64,000 nt of DNA. Source: Cupriavidus sp. WGlv3. GTDB taxonomy: Bacteria > Pseudomonadota > Gammaproteobacteria > Burkholderiales > Burkholderiaceae. The DNA is taken from positions 1 to 64,000 of the forward strand of contig NZ_JALHRX010000009.1 of NCBI RefSeq assembly GCF_023952475.1, read 5' to 3'. Positions 55,046 through 64,000 of the stretch are shown here, piece by piece. Under the pieces are notes generated by a model, which searched no databases, had not been told where the DNA came from, and saw only the letters and a program-made list of their open reading frames with translations. Made by a program: the position numbers and the translations under genes. The stretch's first letter is position 1. Each line of letters opens with the position of its first letter.

Positions 55046-56233
55046 ATGTCTTCCGTCCTGCCTCGCCCTGGCCGCGACCCGTCCGCCCAGGCGCCCGCCG
55101 CGGCGCCGCCCGGTCACGCGCGCGTGCTGGTGCACAGCGCCGCGGCGGCGGCACGGCTGGCCACGGCGGGGCTCGATACCACCCCGGCGCTGCCGCATAT
55201 GGAGCCCGATACCGCGCGGCTATCCGGCTGGCTGGCCTGCCGCGCGGCCGCCGTGCCGGTGCGAGCGGGCGGCCAGGACTGGCAATTGCGTTTTGTCCCC
55301 GCCGATCCGGAGATCGCGGCGCGGCCCGGTGGCGGCTATGCCTTCACCTTTGGCGCCAGCCACGGCGTGCTGCACTGGGATGTGGCCAGCGAACGGCTGC
55401 TGCTTGCGGCGCCCGGCGCCGCCGAAGCGCTGCCTGCGCTGCTGCGCTACGCGCTGATGGCGGACGCGCTGGCCGACGCGGTGGCGGCACTGGGCCATGC
55501 CGTGCCCGACGCCTTCAGCTGGCAGCCCGATGCCGCCCGGGCGCAGGCAGTGGCTGCGGCACATGCATTTGGCTTCGAGCTGCGGCGTGAGGCATCGCCG
55601 GCGCGGCTGCGCGGCACCCTGCAGCTGGACCGGCCCGAGCGCCTCGCGGCGCTGCCCGCCGGGTTGCCCGCGCCGGCACCGGCGTGGATGGAGCGCCTGC
55701 CGGTGCCGCTCGCGGTGCGCATCGGCACCACGCGGCTGGCGCTGGGCGAGATGCACGGCATCGAGCCCGGCGACATCGTCGGCATCGACGACTGGCATTC
55801 GCAGGGCAGCGCGCTGGTGGTGCGCTGTACCACCGGGCGCCACGGCCCGGACTGGACCGCGCTGGCCGAAGGCCGGCGGCTGGTGGTACAGGCCGGCGCC
55901 GACAGTACGGATGTTTCAAACGGAGCGCATATGGAAGAGCAAGATCCCGCACGACAGGCCCAGCCCATGCCCCATCCCGACGCGGCGCAGCCGACGCTGT
56001 CGCGGCTGGACCGCCTGGAGGTGACGCTGCGCTTTGAGGTGGGCGACGTCGCGGTGCCGCTGGCCGAGCTGCGCGCGGTGGCACCGGGCTATGTGTTCGA
56101 GCTGCCGCAGCCGCTCAAGCAGAGCGAGGTGCGCATCGTCGCCAACGGCAACCGCATCGGCACCGGCACCCTGATCGCGGTCGGCAACCGGCTGGGCGTG
56201 CGCATCACCACCTTTGCCGGCGGCGACGCATGA
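55046..56233 (+). CDS. sctQ: T3SS cytoplasmic-ring protein SctQ
   Basis: A 395-residue sorting-platform protein. The long N-terminal part is poorly conserved, a first SpoA-like segment is around residues 205-285, and the C-terminal SpoA/FliN domain is at about 315-390 (VTLRFEVGDVAVPLAELRAV, NRIGTGTLIAVGNRLGVRIT). An in-frame ATG at codon 296 with its own ribosome site could yield a separate short form. Divergent from sctV and followed by sctR. Confidence 0.9.
   Translation: MSSVLPRPGRDPSAQAPAAAPPGHARVLVHSAAAAARLATAGLDTTPALPHMEPDTARLSGWLACRAAAVPVRAGGQDWQLRFVPADPEIAARPGGGYAFTFGASHGVLHWDVASERLLLAAPGAAEALPALLRYALMADALADAVAALGHAVPDAFSWQPDAARAQAVAAAHAFGFELRREASPARLRGTLQLDRPERLAALPAGLPAPAPAWMERLPVPLAVRIGTTRLALGEMHGIEPGDIVGIDDWHSQGSALVVRCTTGRHGPDWTALAEGRRLVVQAGADSTDVSNGAHMEEQDPARQAQPMPHPDAAQPTLSRLDRLEVTLRFEVGDVAVPLAELRAVAPGYVFELPQPLKQSEVRIVANGNRIGTGTLIAVGNRLGVRITTFAGGDA
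55922..56233 (+). CDS. Possible internally initiated SctQ-C (100 residues)
   Basis: Within sctQ and in frame, the ATG at 55931 (MEEQDPARQA) is preceded by GGAG at 55922-55925, a spacing that fits ribosome binding. It would give the 100-residue C-terminal SpoA domain alone. Several SctQ relatives (YscQ, Spa33) make such a short form by internal initiation. Coordinates include the ribosome site. Confidence 0.55.
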   Translation, partial: GAHMEEQDPARQAQPMPHPDAAQPTLSRLDRLEVTLRFEVGDVAVPLAELRAVAPGYVFELPQPLKQSEVRIVANGNRIGTGTLIAVGNRLGVRITTFAGGDA

Positions 56234-56276
56234 GTCGCGGCAGGCCGCCCTCTCCCGTTCTGCCCGGGTGCATGCG

Positions 56277-56936
56277 ATGAACAGCGGACTCTACAATCCG
56301 GTCCTGATCCTGACCATCATCCTGACGTTCGGCATTGCGCCCTTCGTCGCGCTGATGGTGACCAGCTATACCAAGCTGGTGATCGTGTTCGGCCTGCTGC
56401 GCGCCGCGCTGGGCCTGCAGCAGGTGCCGCCGAACATGGTCCTGAACGGCATCGCCATCATCCTGACCGCCTACATCATGGCGCCGATCGGCTCCGACGC
56501 CTTCGACGCCATCAAGCGCCGCGCCGACGCCAACGCCGCCTTCAACGTCAACGACGTGGTCACCGTCTACGACGCGGTCAGCGGCCCGCTCAAGGAATTC
56601 CTGGTCAAGCACACTGAGGAGCGCAACCGCACCTTCTTCGTCCAGTCCGCCAAGCGCATCTGGCCCGAAGGCCGCGCCGACGACCTCAAGTCCGACGACA
56701 TGATGGTGCTGATCCCCAGCTTCACGCTGTCCGAGTTGACGCGGGCCTTCCAGATCGGCTTCGTGGTCTACCTGGTATTCGTGGTGGTCGACCTGATCGT
56801 CGCCGCCATCCTGCTGGCGCTGGGCATGTCGATGGTGGCGCCGACCACGATCTCGGTGCCGTTCAAGCTGCTGCTGTTCGTGATGCTGGAGGGCTGGACG
56901 CAGCTGATCCAGGGGCTGGTGTTGTCGTATCGGTGA
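56277..56936 (+). CDS. sctR: T3SS export-apparatus protein SctR
   Basis: A 219-residue inner-membrane protein of the FliP/YscR family with four membrane segments. Seen: MVTSYTKLVIVFGLLRAALG, QQVPPNMVLNGIAIILTAYI, IPSFTLSELTRAFQIGF and GMSMVAPTTISVPFKLLLFV. Start at MNSGLYNP, 43 nt after sctQ. Last recognised secretion gene on this side. Confidence 0.95.
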   Translation: MNSGLYNPVLILTIILTFGIAPFVALMVTSYTKLVIVFGLLRAALGLQQVPPNMVLNGIAIILTAYIMAPIGSDAFDAIKRRADANAAFNVNDVVTVYDAVSGPLKEFLVKHTEERNRTFFVQSAKRIWPEGRADDLKSDDMMVLIPSFTLSELTRAFQIGFVVYLVFVVVDLIVAAILLALGMSMVAPTTISVPFKLLLFVMLEGWTQLIQGLVLSYR

Positions 56937-57044
56937 GGGTGGGTGCCGTCGCTCTCATCCCACTGGGACTGTGACGAGTCAGGGACGATGCGTACGAAGC
57001 CAATCCTTCAGGGCGTCATTCATCCGCGCGCCGCGCTGGACTCG

Positions 57045-57431
57045 CTATACCACTCTCGACACCGGGTGGTAGCCCGCCATTTTCGCGTCGGCCGTCAGCA
57101 AGGTCATGCCTTCGCTGAGTGCCTGGGCCACCAGCATCCGGTCGAACGGGTCTTTATGCTCCGCGTGCAGAATGAGGCCGTCGAGCGTTCGTGGGTGCTG
57201 TTTGCTCAGATCCAGGCTCTTGTAGCCGCACAAATCGAACACCGCAGATGCCTGTGTCGCCGTAACCGGAAGCTTGCCAAGCGAAGCTTTGATGCCGATT
57301 TCCCACAGGCTGACCACGGAAACAAAGATCTCGTTGGCCGGATCCGCGATGACTTGCCGGGCGACGGCCGGCAATTGCGGGCTGGCCAAGGCAGCCCAAA
57401 GCGCGATATGCGTGTCGAGCAGAACTTTCAA
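57045..57431 (-). CDS. vapC: PIN-domain toxin (VapC family)
   Basis: A 128-residue PIN-domain ribonuclease with the acidic residues of the active site in LLDTH, SLWEIGIK, DPFDRMLVAQA and LLTADAKM. The start overlaps the antitoxin stop by 4 nt (ATGA), the usual toxin-antitoxin arrangement. Confidence 0.9.
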   Translation of the reverse strand: MKVLLDTHIALWAALASPQLPAVARQVIADPANEIFVSVVSLWEIGIKASLGKLPVTATQASAVFDLCGYKSLDLSKQHPRTLDGLILHAEHKDPFDRMLVAQALSEGMTLLTADAKMAGYHPVSRVV

Positions 57432-57688
57432 CCGTGTTCTCCCAGAAAGAGCTTGCCGACCTCCTCGTCGCTCTCGTTGAACCGGTCAAGCGTCAGATCA
57501 TCGAACGCATCGCCAAGAAGCGCCCTGCCTCCACCGATACGTTGCGACTGCGGCGACGGAACCGGTACCAGTTGCGCAGCCGGTTTGCCGTTGCGGGCAA
57601 TGATCACGACCGATTCCGCGCCCGACTCGACCGCGTCGACCAGTCGGGAGAGTTGGCTCTTCGCGTCATGCATGTTGATCGTCAGCAT
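57428..57688 (-). CDS. vapB: Phd/YefM-type antitoxin (VapB)
   Basis: An 86-residue antitoxin: Phd-like DNA-binding N-terminus (INMHDAKSQLSRLVDAVESG, VIIARNGKPAAQLVPV) and a flexible acidic C-terminus that would wrap the toxin. The start has AGGAGG upstream. Palindromes just upstream are the probable autoregulatory operator. Confidence 0.9.
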   Translation of the reverse strand: MLTINMHDAKSQLSRLVDAVESGAESVVIIARNGKPAAQLVPVPSPQSQRIGGGRALLGDAFDDLTLDRFNESDEEVGKLFLGEHG

Positions 57689-57695
57689 ATAGCCT

Positions 57696-57717
57696 CCTAG
57701 CTAGGAAAGTTAGCTAA
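57696..57717. promoter_or_regulatory. Probable VapBC operator
   Basis: CCTAGCTAGG (57696-57705) is a perfect palindrome and is followed by TTAGCTAA (57710-57717), both sharing TAGCTA, directly upstream of the antitoxin start. Confidence 0.65.
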
Positions 57718-57776
57718 GTATAGCCCAGGCGAACCCGATCCGAACCGTGTGCTCGTGCCCCCATCCTGCTCCGGAG

Positions 57777-58226
57777 CTAGCTTTTTACGTCAAATGACTC
57801 GTGATACTTGACCACGCCCGAGGGCACGTGCGGGCCGAACGCTATGGCTTGAAAGTACTCTGCCGGAACCCCGGGTAGTACGAGCGATGACTGTGTCGAG
57901 AATCCAAAGCGGGAATAGTAGGCCGGTTCCCCCAGTACCACGCAGCCATGCGCGCCGGACTGTTTCAGGCGATCCAGGGCCGCACGGATGAGCTGCGAGC
58001 CCACCCCGATGCCTTGATGAGCAGGCAGCACCGATACCGGACCAAGTCCGTACCATTGCGCACTTCCGTCTGAGATGTCGACCGGGGAAATGGCGACATG
58101 GCCGACAACTTGGCCGGACAGTTCCGCGACAAGCGAGATCTGCGACTGTCCCGCGGCCCTCAGGGCCGTGATGATCAGTTGGAAGTCGTTGATGCGCGCA
58201 AGGAAAGAAGTTCCCACGGTGGTCAT
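57777..58226 (-). pseudogene. GNAT acetyltransferase, 5'-truncated
   Basis: The remaining 149 residues carry a good GNAT core (SLVAELSGQVVGHVAISPV, GLGPVSVLPAHQGIGVGSQL, VLGEPAYYSRFGF) of the YhbS-like family, but the usual first 35 or so residues are missing: the recognisable part begins directly at INDFQLIITALRAAGQ. The sequence that should encode the rest is occupied by the divergent oxidoreductase, whose start lies inside this gene. The frame is open further upstream, but those residues do not look like the family. Probably a remnant cut by a recombination junction; a shortened functional enzyme is less likely. Confidence 0.6.
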
Positions 58227-59667
58227 CGGGGCCGGGCTGTCAGGATTGGCCGCTGCGCTTTCGCTGTCTCGTCGGGGCATCCCGGTGATGGTTGTGGAGG
58301 CGCAGCAGAGCGGGGGCGGATGCTGTTCGACCGAGGTTTCCGACGGATATACCTTTAACAATGGCGCGGTATACGTGGCCGTGCCTTCATTGCTTCATGC
58401 CGCCTTCGGGCGCCTGGGCCTGAGCTTCGATGACGAAGTCGAGCTCATCGGCATAGCAAAGCCCCACGCCACCTTTCTGGACAATGGCACCGCAGTGCAC
58501 CTTTCAACCGCGGAGCACTCGTACGTGGACGGCGCCGACCACAACCGCCGCACGCAGGCGCTTCGAGACGGGCTCGCCAGGCTACGGGACGATTGGCGTC
58601 CGATCTACGGAACCCTGGTCCGCGACGTGCTGCCGGAAGAACCGTCGCTGCTACGTACGATCGGCAAACTCTGGAGGCACCTGCCGCGAATGGGCGGGCA
58701 CGTAAACGGCCTGATCGCGTCCTATTTTCCGGATGGGGATCTGCAGGCTGCCGTCGCGTCCACGTTGCTCTACACGGGGCTCGCACCCGACCGGCTGCCC
58801 TCGACACAGATCATCGGCTTGCTGGCTTTGCTGGAAGAAGGCTTTCACCTGCCGCGCGGCGGCATGGGCGCCATTAGTGATGCGCTGCTGCGAGCCTTGC
58901 GGAGTCAATCCGTCTCGGTACGTTTCGGAACCCGCGTCAAGGAAATCGTCGTCAGCGACGGCCGGGTGCATGGCGTTGTGCTGACCGACGGAGAACACAT
59001 CCCGGCCTCGCACGTCGTCGCCACGTGTTCCGGATTGGGTGTCGTGAAGAACCTGCTGCGTGCCGCCGACGTCCCGCGAAACCTGGCCGCAAAGGCAGAT
59101 AAGGCGCCGTTGTCACACAGAGCCATCTCCATCCAGATCGGATATTCCGGTGCTGCGGCAGCCGACGCGTTCATCGTCAACCATGTACCGGCGATGGAAA
59201 AACAAGGCGCCATGCACGTTCTGAAACCCGACGTCCCGCAATGGATTTCGTACACGCAGCCAACGCGGGTTCTGCCGGAACTGGCACCTGGAGGCAGGCA
59301 TGTCATCGAGTTGTACGCGCCCGCCAGCGATATTCGCTCGGTATCCGAATGGAATCCGGCATGGAGCGATTCGGCAGTGGAGAGATACCTGGACGCGTTG
59401 CGGAAGCGAGTGCCGGGCATGGCCATCGAAACAACCCGCGTGCTCGATCCGCAGGACTTTGCCCGGGAACGACAACTGTATGAAGGTGCGCTGTATGGAA
59501 TTGCCCCGGGTTCGCCACCCCACCGATTCCTCCCGCATCGGACACCGATCGGCGGGCTATACCTGGGCGGACAAACCACGTTCCCGGGCTATGGCGTGCC
59601 GTCGGCAATGCTGTCTGGCATACAGTCCGCGGAGTCGCTGGTTGCGGACTTGTCTCGGTCGAGCTGA
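58192..59667 (+). CDS. CrtI-like FAD-dependent amine oxidase/desaturase family protein
   Basis: A 491-residue flavoprotein. Seen: Rossmann FAD motif VVIGAGLSGLAAALSLSRRG at residue 8, a CrtI-like LPRGGMGAISDALLRALR in the middle and the C-terminal TPIGGLYLGGQTTFPGYGVP. The family includes phytoene desaturases and related oxidases; the substrate is unknown and no carotenoid genes are nearby. The chosen ATG at 58192 has GGAAG upstream. Its 5' end overlaps the divergent GNAT remnant by 35 nt, and its codon use and base composition look less GC-biased than its neighbours, which fits acquired DNA. Confidence 0.8.
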   Translation: MRARKEVPTVVIGAGLSGLAAALSLSRRGIPVMVVEAQQSGGGCCSTEVSDGYTFNNGAVYVAVPSLLHAAFGRLGLSFDDEVELIGIAKPHATFLDNGTAVHLSTAEHSYVDGADHNRRTQALRDGLARLRDDWRPIYGTLVRDVLPEEPSLLRTIGKLWRHLPRMGGHVNGLIASYFPDGDLQAAVASTLLYTGLAPDRLPSTQIIGLLALLEEGFHLPRGGMGAISDALLRALRSQSVSVRFGTRVKEIVVSDGRVHGVVLTDGEHIPASHVVATCSGLGVVKNLLRAADVPRNLAAKADKAPLSHRAISIQIGYSGAAAADAFIVNHVPAMEKQGAMHVLKPDVPQWISYTQPTRVLPELAPGGRHVIELYAPASDIRSVSEWNPAWSDSAVERYLDALRKRVPGMAIETTRVLDPQDFARERQLYEGALYGIAPGSPPHRFLPHRTPIGGLYLGGQTTFPGYGVPSAMLSGIQSAESLVADLSRSS

Positions 59668-59737
59668 CGTCATTGGCCAGGGAGCGCCGGCTGGCATCAG
59701 CCTGGAAGAAGCCATGGACTACGATGCCTTGGGCTGG

Positions 59738-60175
59738 TCACGACACCACCGCCCTCACCTCCGCCACCTCCCCCTCATGCGTGTGGTCCACCACCGCCAC
59801 CTTGGCCAGCTGCAGCGCCCGTACGCGCTGCCCCGGCAGGCCGAAGCTGCGCGCCAGCTCGTCGATGCGCAGCGCGGGCAGCGGCTTGCGGCGGTCCAGG
59901 CCGGCGAAGCGATACTGGTTGTAGAGCGCCCATGACAGCAGCACGATGCCGTTGAACAGCCCCACCAGCACGTAGACCGTCAGCGTGCCCATGGTAGGCA
60001 GCAGCGCGGCCCAGAACGGTACGCCGGGGCCCGCGGAGGCTTCCTCCAGGATGGCGCGGATGCCGCTCGCGCCGAGGTAGAAGAAGCCGGCCCAGGCCAG
60101 CGCCGTGAGCACGGCGTCGAGCAGCCAGCGCAGGCGCGAGCCGCGGGTACGGATGATCATGCTTTCGGGTTTCAT
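59738..60175 (-). CDS. pgaD: PgaD, poly-N-acetylglucosamine synthase accessory subunit
   Basis: A 145-residue inner-membrane protein with two membrane segments ([20 protein letters not shown] and [20 protein letters not shown]). PgaD stabilises and activates the PgaC glycosyltransferase. Call rests on position directly after pgaC (4-nt ATGA overlap), size and topology. It is last in the operon. Confidence 0.85.
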   Translation of the reverse strand: MKPESMIIRTRGSRLRWLLDAVLTALAWAGFFYLGASGIRAILEEASAGPGVPFWAALLPTMGTLTVYVLVGLFNGIVLLSWALYNQYRFAGLDRRKPLPALRIDELARSFGLPGQRVRALQLAKVAVVDHTHEGEVAEVRAVVS

Positions 60176-61509
60176 GACGACCTCATGGTGTGGATGCCCC
60201 GGTCGGGGCTGGTCCAGCGCGCACGCTGGCGCCGGGTCTTGAGCATGACCTTGGGAAAGGCCAGCAGCGTGGTCAGCATGCCGACCATCCAGTACGCCAG
60301 CGGATACCAGATGATCCAGTACAGCGTGCGCGCCAGGCGCGGCTCGTAGCGGCGGTCGATCAGCACGCTCAGGCCGAACTGCAGCAGGCACACCGCGGCC
60401 AGCACCATGCCGGTAAAGCCCGGCGGCATCAGCTTCTGGATGCGGATATTGGCCGGCAGCTCGACGAAATGCCCCAGCGCCCACAGCAGCAGCGACATGG
60501 CGAAGGCGAAGGCCCAGCCCGCCGACAGGCAATACTCCGCCATCAGCGGCCACAGCCGGCGGTGGCGCCAGATCCAGATCGAGCGCACGTTCTTCATGAA
60601 CACCTCGGCCCCGCCCTGGGCCCAGCGCAGGCGCTGCTTGAGCAGGCCGCGCACGGTCTCGGGCATCAGGATCCAGCACAGCGCGCGCGGCTCGTAGAAG
60701 ATCGACCAGTGGTCGCGCTGCAGCTTCCAGCTGATGTCGATGTCCTCGGTGATCATGTCCAGGCTCCAGTAGCCCACGCGGTCCAGCGCGCGGCGCCGGA
60801 ACGCGGCGACCACGCCCGAGACGGTGAAGACCTGGCCGTAGACGCGCTGGGTGCGCTTGATCAGGCCGATGATCGACGAGAACTCCCCTACCTGGATCCG
60901 CCCCACCAGCGTCGAGCGGGTGCGGATGCGCGGATTGCCCGTGACTGCGCCGACGCGTGGATTGGCCACCATCGGCGCGACCAGGTAGGCGGCGGCGTCG
61001 GGATCGAGCGCGGCATCGCCGTCGATGCAGACCAGGTATTCGCCGCGCGCGGCCAGCGCGCCCATGCGCAGCGCCATGGCCTTGCCCTGGTTGTGCGCCA
61101 GGTGCACCACGCGCAGGCGCGGGTGGCGCGCCGCCAGCGCGTCGAGCAGGGCGCCGGTGCCGTCGCGCGAGCCGTCGTTGATGGCGATCACCTCGAAGTT
61201 GCGGTAGCGCTGCGCCAGCGCCGCCAGCAGGGTTTCCTCGCCGTTCTTTTCCTCGTTGTAGCACGGCACCAGGATCGAAATGAACGGCTCGCCGGGCACC
61301 TCGGGCGCCTCGCGTTCGGCGCCCCAGCGCCACTTGCGCTCCCAGTGCCACCAGAAGTACAGGCCGCCGGCGATCCACAGGCCGGACATGAACAGCGGAT
61401 AGAAGAACACAAAGGCCAGCAGCAGGTCACCGGTGGCAAGGGCGGCCAGCGCGAACGGCAGCGCCAGCGCAAGGCACAGGATGACCAGGGCAAACAGTCG
61501 TTCGATCAT
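60172..61509 (-). CDS. pgaC: PgaC, poly-beta-1,6-N-acetylglucosamine synthase
   Basis: A 445-residue processive family 2 glycosyltransferase in the inner membrane. Seen: N-terminal membrane segments, [31 protein letters not shown] and QRLRWAQGG, the complete set for substrate binding and catalysis, then C-terminal membrane segments. It polymerises UDP-GlcNAc into the biofilm polysaccharide. Both its start and stop overlap neighbours by 4 nt. Confidence 0.94.
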   Translation of the reverse strand: MIERLFALVILCLALALPFALAALATGDLLLAFVFFYPLFMSGLWIAGGLYFWWHWERKWRWGAEREAPEVPGEPFISILVPCYNEEKNGEETLLAALAQRYRNFEVIAINDGSRDGTGALLDALAARHPRLRVVHLAHNQGKAMALRMGALAARGEYLVCIDGDAALDPDAAAYLVAPMVANPRVGAVTGNPRIRTRSTLVGRIQVGEFSSIIGLIKRTQRVYGQVFTVSGVVAAFRRRALDRVGYWSLDMITEDIDISWKLQRDHWSIFYEPRALCWILMPETVRGLLKQRLRWAQGGAEVFMKNVRSIWIWRHRRLWPLMAEYCLSAGWAFAFAMSLLLWALGHFVELPANIRIQKLMPPGFTGMVLAAVCLLQFGLSVLIDRRYEPRLARTLYWIIWYPLAYWMVGMLTTLLAFPKVMLKTRRQRARWTSPDRGIHTMRSS

Positions 61510-63524
61510 GGTGCGGGGTACCAGGCGTTGGACAGCGCCGGCCGGATCACCTCGAGCCGGGGCTGGTTGTTGTGGAAGTCGTCCGGGTAGTAGCCGAAAT
61601 TGCGCGCGCCGCGGCGCTGCAGCCGCTGCATCCAGCCGGCCAGCACCGCGCTGTCGACCGGACGGGCCCCAGGGGCGCGCCAGTCACGGGCTTGCAGCTC
61701 GAACACGGTGCGCCGCAGCGCGCCCGGGCGCTGCGCGATGATGTCGACCATGCGGTCGAGCCATGCGTTCTCCTGGCCCGCCGGCACCTGCTCCATGTAT
61801 GGCATCGCCATCGGCGCGGTCCAGTCGTAGGCGGCAAGAAAGTCGTCCAGGTTCTGCGCGAACCACGCTTCGCTGTCCGGCTGCAGCACCGGCAGTGCGA
61901 AGATATTGCGCGCGGTCTTGATGGCGGGCCCGCGCACCTCGCGCACGCGCGCGGTCAGCTCGTGGGTAAGGTCCACCAGCGCCCGGCTCTTCATGCGCGT
62001 CCAGCGCTGCATCTGCTCGGGGCTGGCGCGCAGCTCGGCGATCGAACCGGGCAGGCCCGCGGCGCGATACGCGGCCAGCGCCGGCGCGCTGGCATCCTCG
62101 AAATCGCCCAGCAAGGCGTCGTCGTGGAACAGGATGCCGTCGAAGAAGGCGTGGCGTGCCAGGTCCTCATACAGGTCGCCGATGCGGGCCCGCGCCACCG
62201 GGTCGAACGGCGACAGGCGCCGGTACTGCTTCGGGTCGACCGCCGCCGTGCCGGTGGCCGGATCCCAGCGCGCCACGCGCGCCAGCGACGGGTCGAGGTC
62301 GAAGCTCAGCACCGGCATCCACGCATACACCTTGACGTTGGCGCGGTTGTCGAGCTGCCACGCGACCCGGTTGAACAGGTCGGCGCGCACCGGCAGCCAG
62401 CGGTTGGGGAAGTACACCGACCTGATCAGCCCGTCGCCGTCATCGTCGGAGAACGCCTGCAGGAACACGGTGTCGATCTTCAGGTCGGCGATGCGCTGCA
62501 CCAGCAGGCCCAGGTTGCGTTCGACCTGGGCGGGATCGGGATCATAGACATAGTCCAGGTCCACGTGCGCGACGCGCATGCCGTTGGGCTCTTCCATCGC
62601 GACCACCGAACGGGCGAAGCCGCGCAGGCCGGGATCGTCACTGAGCAGCAGGCGCGCGCCCGACATCATGCGGTCCACCGTGGCCAGGCCGTCTTCCAGC
62701 GTCAGCGCCATCTGGTAGCCGTTCTCGGCGACGATGCGCAGCGCCGCGCCGCCCTCGGCGCCGTACGGCCAGATCCACACGCGTACCGGCTTGCCGGTGA
62801 CGGCGCGCACCTTGGCGGTGATGCGGGCCACGTCGGCACGAAGGCGCGCCTGCTGCGCGGCATCGCTTTCATAGCGGCCGGTGCCGGCATCGAAGGCGCG
62901 CACCGCCGCGGCCGGCTCGGTATTGCCCTGCGGGTTGGCGCGCACGCCGTAGTGCAAGGCATCGGTGTGCGCGCCGATTTCCACCAGGCCCGATGCGGCG
63001 ATCTCGCGCACCTGCTGCCAGTCGAGCAGGCGCTCGCGGGCCGTCGGCGTGCCGCCGAAATCCACCGGCTGCCCCGGCGGGGTATCGAGCCAGCTGCCTA
63101 CCGGCGCCAGGACGGCCGGCCAGCGGTAGGCCTTCAGGATCGGCAGCACGCGCGTGTAGAAGCTGCGGTAGCCGTCGTCGAAGGTCAGCAGCACCGCGCG
63201 CTCGGGCAGCGGCGGCCCGCCGCGGCGCGCCGCCAGCACCTGGTCGACCGAGACCGCGCGGTAGCCGTTCTCGCGCAGCCAGGCCAGCTGGCCGACCAGG
63301 TGGTCGGTGCGCACGCTCAGGTAGGCCTGGTCGGGGTCCTTGTCTTCGATGTCGTGATAGGCCAGCACCACCACATGGTTGCGCGGCCACGGCTGCTCGG
63401 CGGCCGCGGCCGGGCGCTGTACGGGAGGCGTGAACACCGGGATGTCCTTGGCGCAGCCGGCCAGCAGGCACGCGGCCAGCACCAGCCAGAGCAGGCGGCA
63501 GGCGCGCCGCAGGGTTGCGTTCAT
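61506..63524 (-). CDS. pgaB: PgaB, poly-N-acetylglucosamine N-deacetylase
   Basis: A 672-residue periplasmic lipoprotein. Seen: lipobox LLAGC; deacetylase domain with [19 protein letters not shown] and [13 protein letters not shown] (metal and catalytic residues); and a C-terminal glycoside-hydrolase-like domain from about residue 310 ([28 protein letters not shown]). It partly deacetylates the polymer before export. The ATG at 63524 is preferred over 63533 because AGGA is at proper spacing only for the former. Confidence 0.93.
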   Translation of the reverse strand: MNATLRRACRLLWLVLAACLLAGCAKDIPVFTPPVQRPAAAAEQPWPRNHVVVLAYHDIEDKDPDQAYLSVRTDHLVGQLAWLRENGYRAVSVDQVLAARRGGPPLPERAVLLTFDDGYRSFYTRVLPILKAYRWPAVLAPVGSWLDTPPGQPVDFGGTPTARERLLDWQQVREIAASGLVEIGAHTDALHYGVRANPQGNTEPAAAVRAFDAGTGRYESDAAQQARLRADVARITAKVRAVTGKPVRVWIWPYGAEGGAALRIVAENGYQMALTLEDGLATVDRMMSGARLLLSDDPGLRGFARSVVAMEEPNGMRVAHVDLDYVYDPDPAQVERNLGLLVQRIADLKIDTVFLQAFSDDDGDGLIRSVYFPNRWLPVRADLFNRVAWQLDNRANVKVYAWMPVLSFDLDPSLARVARWDPATGTAAVDPKQYRRLSPFDPVARARIGDLYEDLARHAFFDGILFHDDALLGDFEDASAPALAAYRAAGLPGSIAELRASPEQMQRWTRMKSRALVDLTHELTARVREVRGPAIKTARNIFALPVLQPDSEAWFAQNLDDFLAAYDWTAPMAMPYMEQVPAGQENAWLDRMVDIIAQRPGALRRTVFELQARDWRAPGARPVDSAVLAGWMQRLQRRGARNFGYYPDDFHNNQPRLEVIRPALSNAWYPAP

Positions 63525-63539
63525 GGCTTGCATTCCTGT

Positions 63540-64000
63540 TCAGAAGCGGTAGGTCATGTCGAAGACGATGCGCAGCTCGCGCTCGCGCTGGCCGTCATAA
63601 GGGCGGCTGGTGCCGGTCACGGTGGCGCCGACCTCGAACACGTCGTTGGTGCGGAAGCGCTGGCCGTAGCCCAACAGCAGGATCGCGCCGGTGCCGAAAC
63701 CGCGCTGGCTGTAAGCGCCAGTGCCGGCCAGGAACTGCTGCTCCCAGACGGTCTCGTAGCGCCGGTACAGCGTGTGCATCAGGCGCACCGACGGCAGCAC
63801 GGTCAGGTCCGAGCGCGGGTTGTAGTACGGCGTGTCGGCGCGGCTATTGCGCGATGCCCACAGGTCGACCAGCAGGTCGGCTTTCAGGTGCGGCGCGGTG
63901 TAGAAGCGCTGCACGCCGGACACGCCCACTTCGAGCCGGTCGTTGCCGTCGCTGAAGCGCGACGGCGCCACCGTCAGCATCCATTCGCTGGCCTCGCTGC
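63540..64000 (-). CDS. pgaA: PgaA, polysaccharide export outer-membrane protein (C-terminal end only)
   Basis: About 153 codons are inside the window; the rest lies to the right. The sequence is an alternating beta-barrel pattern ending in the aromatic outer-membrane signature (VFDMTYRF). Position immediately before pgaB identifies it as the barrel of the PgaA porin that releases the polymer. Confidence 0.85.
   Translation of the reverse strand, partial: SEASEWMLTVAPSRFSDGNDRLEVGVSGVQRFYTAPHLKADLLVDLWASRNSRADTPYYNPRSDLTVLPSVRLMHTLYRRYETVWEQQFLAGTGAYSQRGFGTGAILLLGYGQRFRTNDVFEVGATVTGTSRPYDGQRERELRIVFDMTYRF

Noticed and set aside
52440..55457. Plus-strand open frame of 1005 codons opposite sctS, sctV and part of sctQ
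   Set aside because: Antisense shadow with His/Gln/Arg-rich composition and no domain; sctV on the other strand is unambiguous.
59738..61378. Single 546-codon frame spanning pgaD and part of pgaC
   Set aside because: Only the last 145 residues look like a protein (PgaD); the upstream part is an off-frame reading of pgaC.
1..64000. CRISPR arrays, rRNA or tRNA genes
   Set aside because: No regularly spaced repeats, no cloverleaf with a T-loop, and no rRNA-like stretch were seen.

Overview
The window is GC-rich, densely packed betaproteobacterial DNA. The gene families (lipopeptide-siderophore NRPS with PvdE-like exporter, OFA and AAHS transporters, pgaABCD, GC-rich palindromic repeats of the CTCTCCCGC..GCGGGAGAG type) point to Burkholderiaceae, most likely Cupriavidus (C. 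taiwanensis / C. necator group, taiwachelin/cupriachelin type). That assignment is from recalled family resemblance, not a database search. No rRNA, tRNA or CRISPR array was seen.

Left block (1-20.2 kb) is a hydroxamate-siderophore island. It holds the 3' end of a large NRPS (E-C-A-PCP-C-A-PCP-TE), a TonB receptor, a PepSY membrane protein with a tiny partner, an FhuF-like ferric reductase (opposite strand), a PvdE-like ABC exporter, an alpha/beta hydrolase, an IucB-like acetyltransferase, an ornithine N-monooxygenase, a Sfp-type PPTase and an ECF sigma factor behind a perfect 7-1-7 Fur-like palindrome. Together they make, load, export, re-import and unload a ferric chelator under iron and sigma control.

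20.2-25.9 kb holds a dienelactone-hydrolase-like enzyme, an AraC regulator, an OFA-family antiporter, a 1-kb non-coding stretch with an orphan terminator, and a Fic protein.

25.9-41.2 kb centres on a 3565-residue protein with an intact-looking glutamate racemase domain flanked by two D-glutamate-cyclase C-terminal-type (DUF4392) domains, a kinase-like domain, membrane segments and a LysM-like tail. It lies downstream of a DUF1445 gene (the other half of mammalian D-glutamate cyclase) and a LysR gene. A secreted SRPBCC protein and an MFS transporter follow.

41.5-56.9 kb is a type III secretion locus: a LuxR-type regulator, a probable 13-gene operon on the minus strand (sctV-S-C-D-F-I-J-K-L-N-O-T-U) and divergent sctQ-R. 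SctU has lost the NPTH autocleavage motif. A CTACGRRNNYYCGTAG-like palindrome occurs 58 nt before both sctV and sctQ, upstream of the giant gene and upstream of the SRPBCC gene, with a candidate -10 box 34-35 bp from its centre each time. This suggests one regulon linking the secretion system to the D-glutamate locus. No translocon, gatekeeper, needle-length regulator or chaperone gene is in the window.

57-59.7 kb is a patch of accessory genes (VapBC, a 5'-truncated GNAT gene, a CrtI-like FAD oxidoreductase). The right end is pgaD-C-B-A, the poly-N-acetylglucosamine exopolysaccharide operon, with pgaA cut by the window edge.
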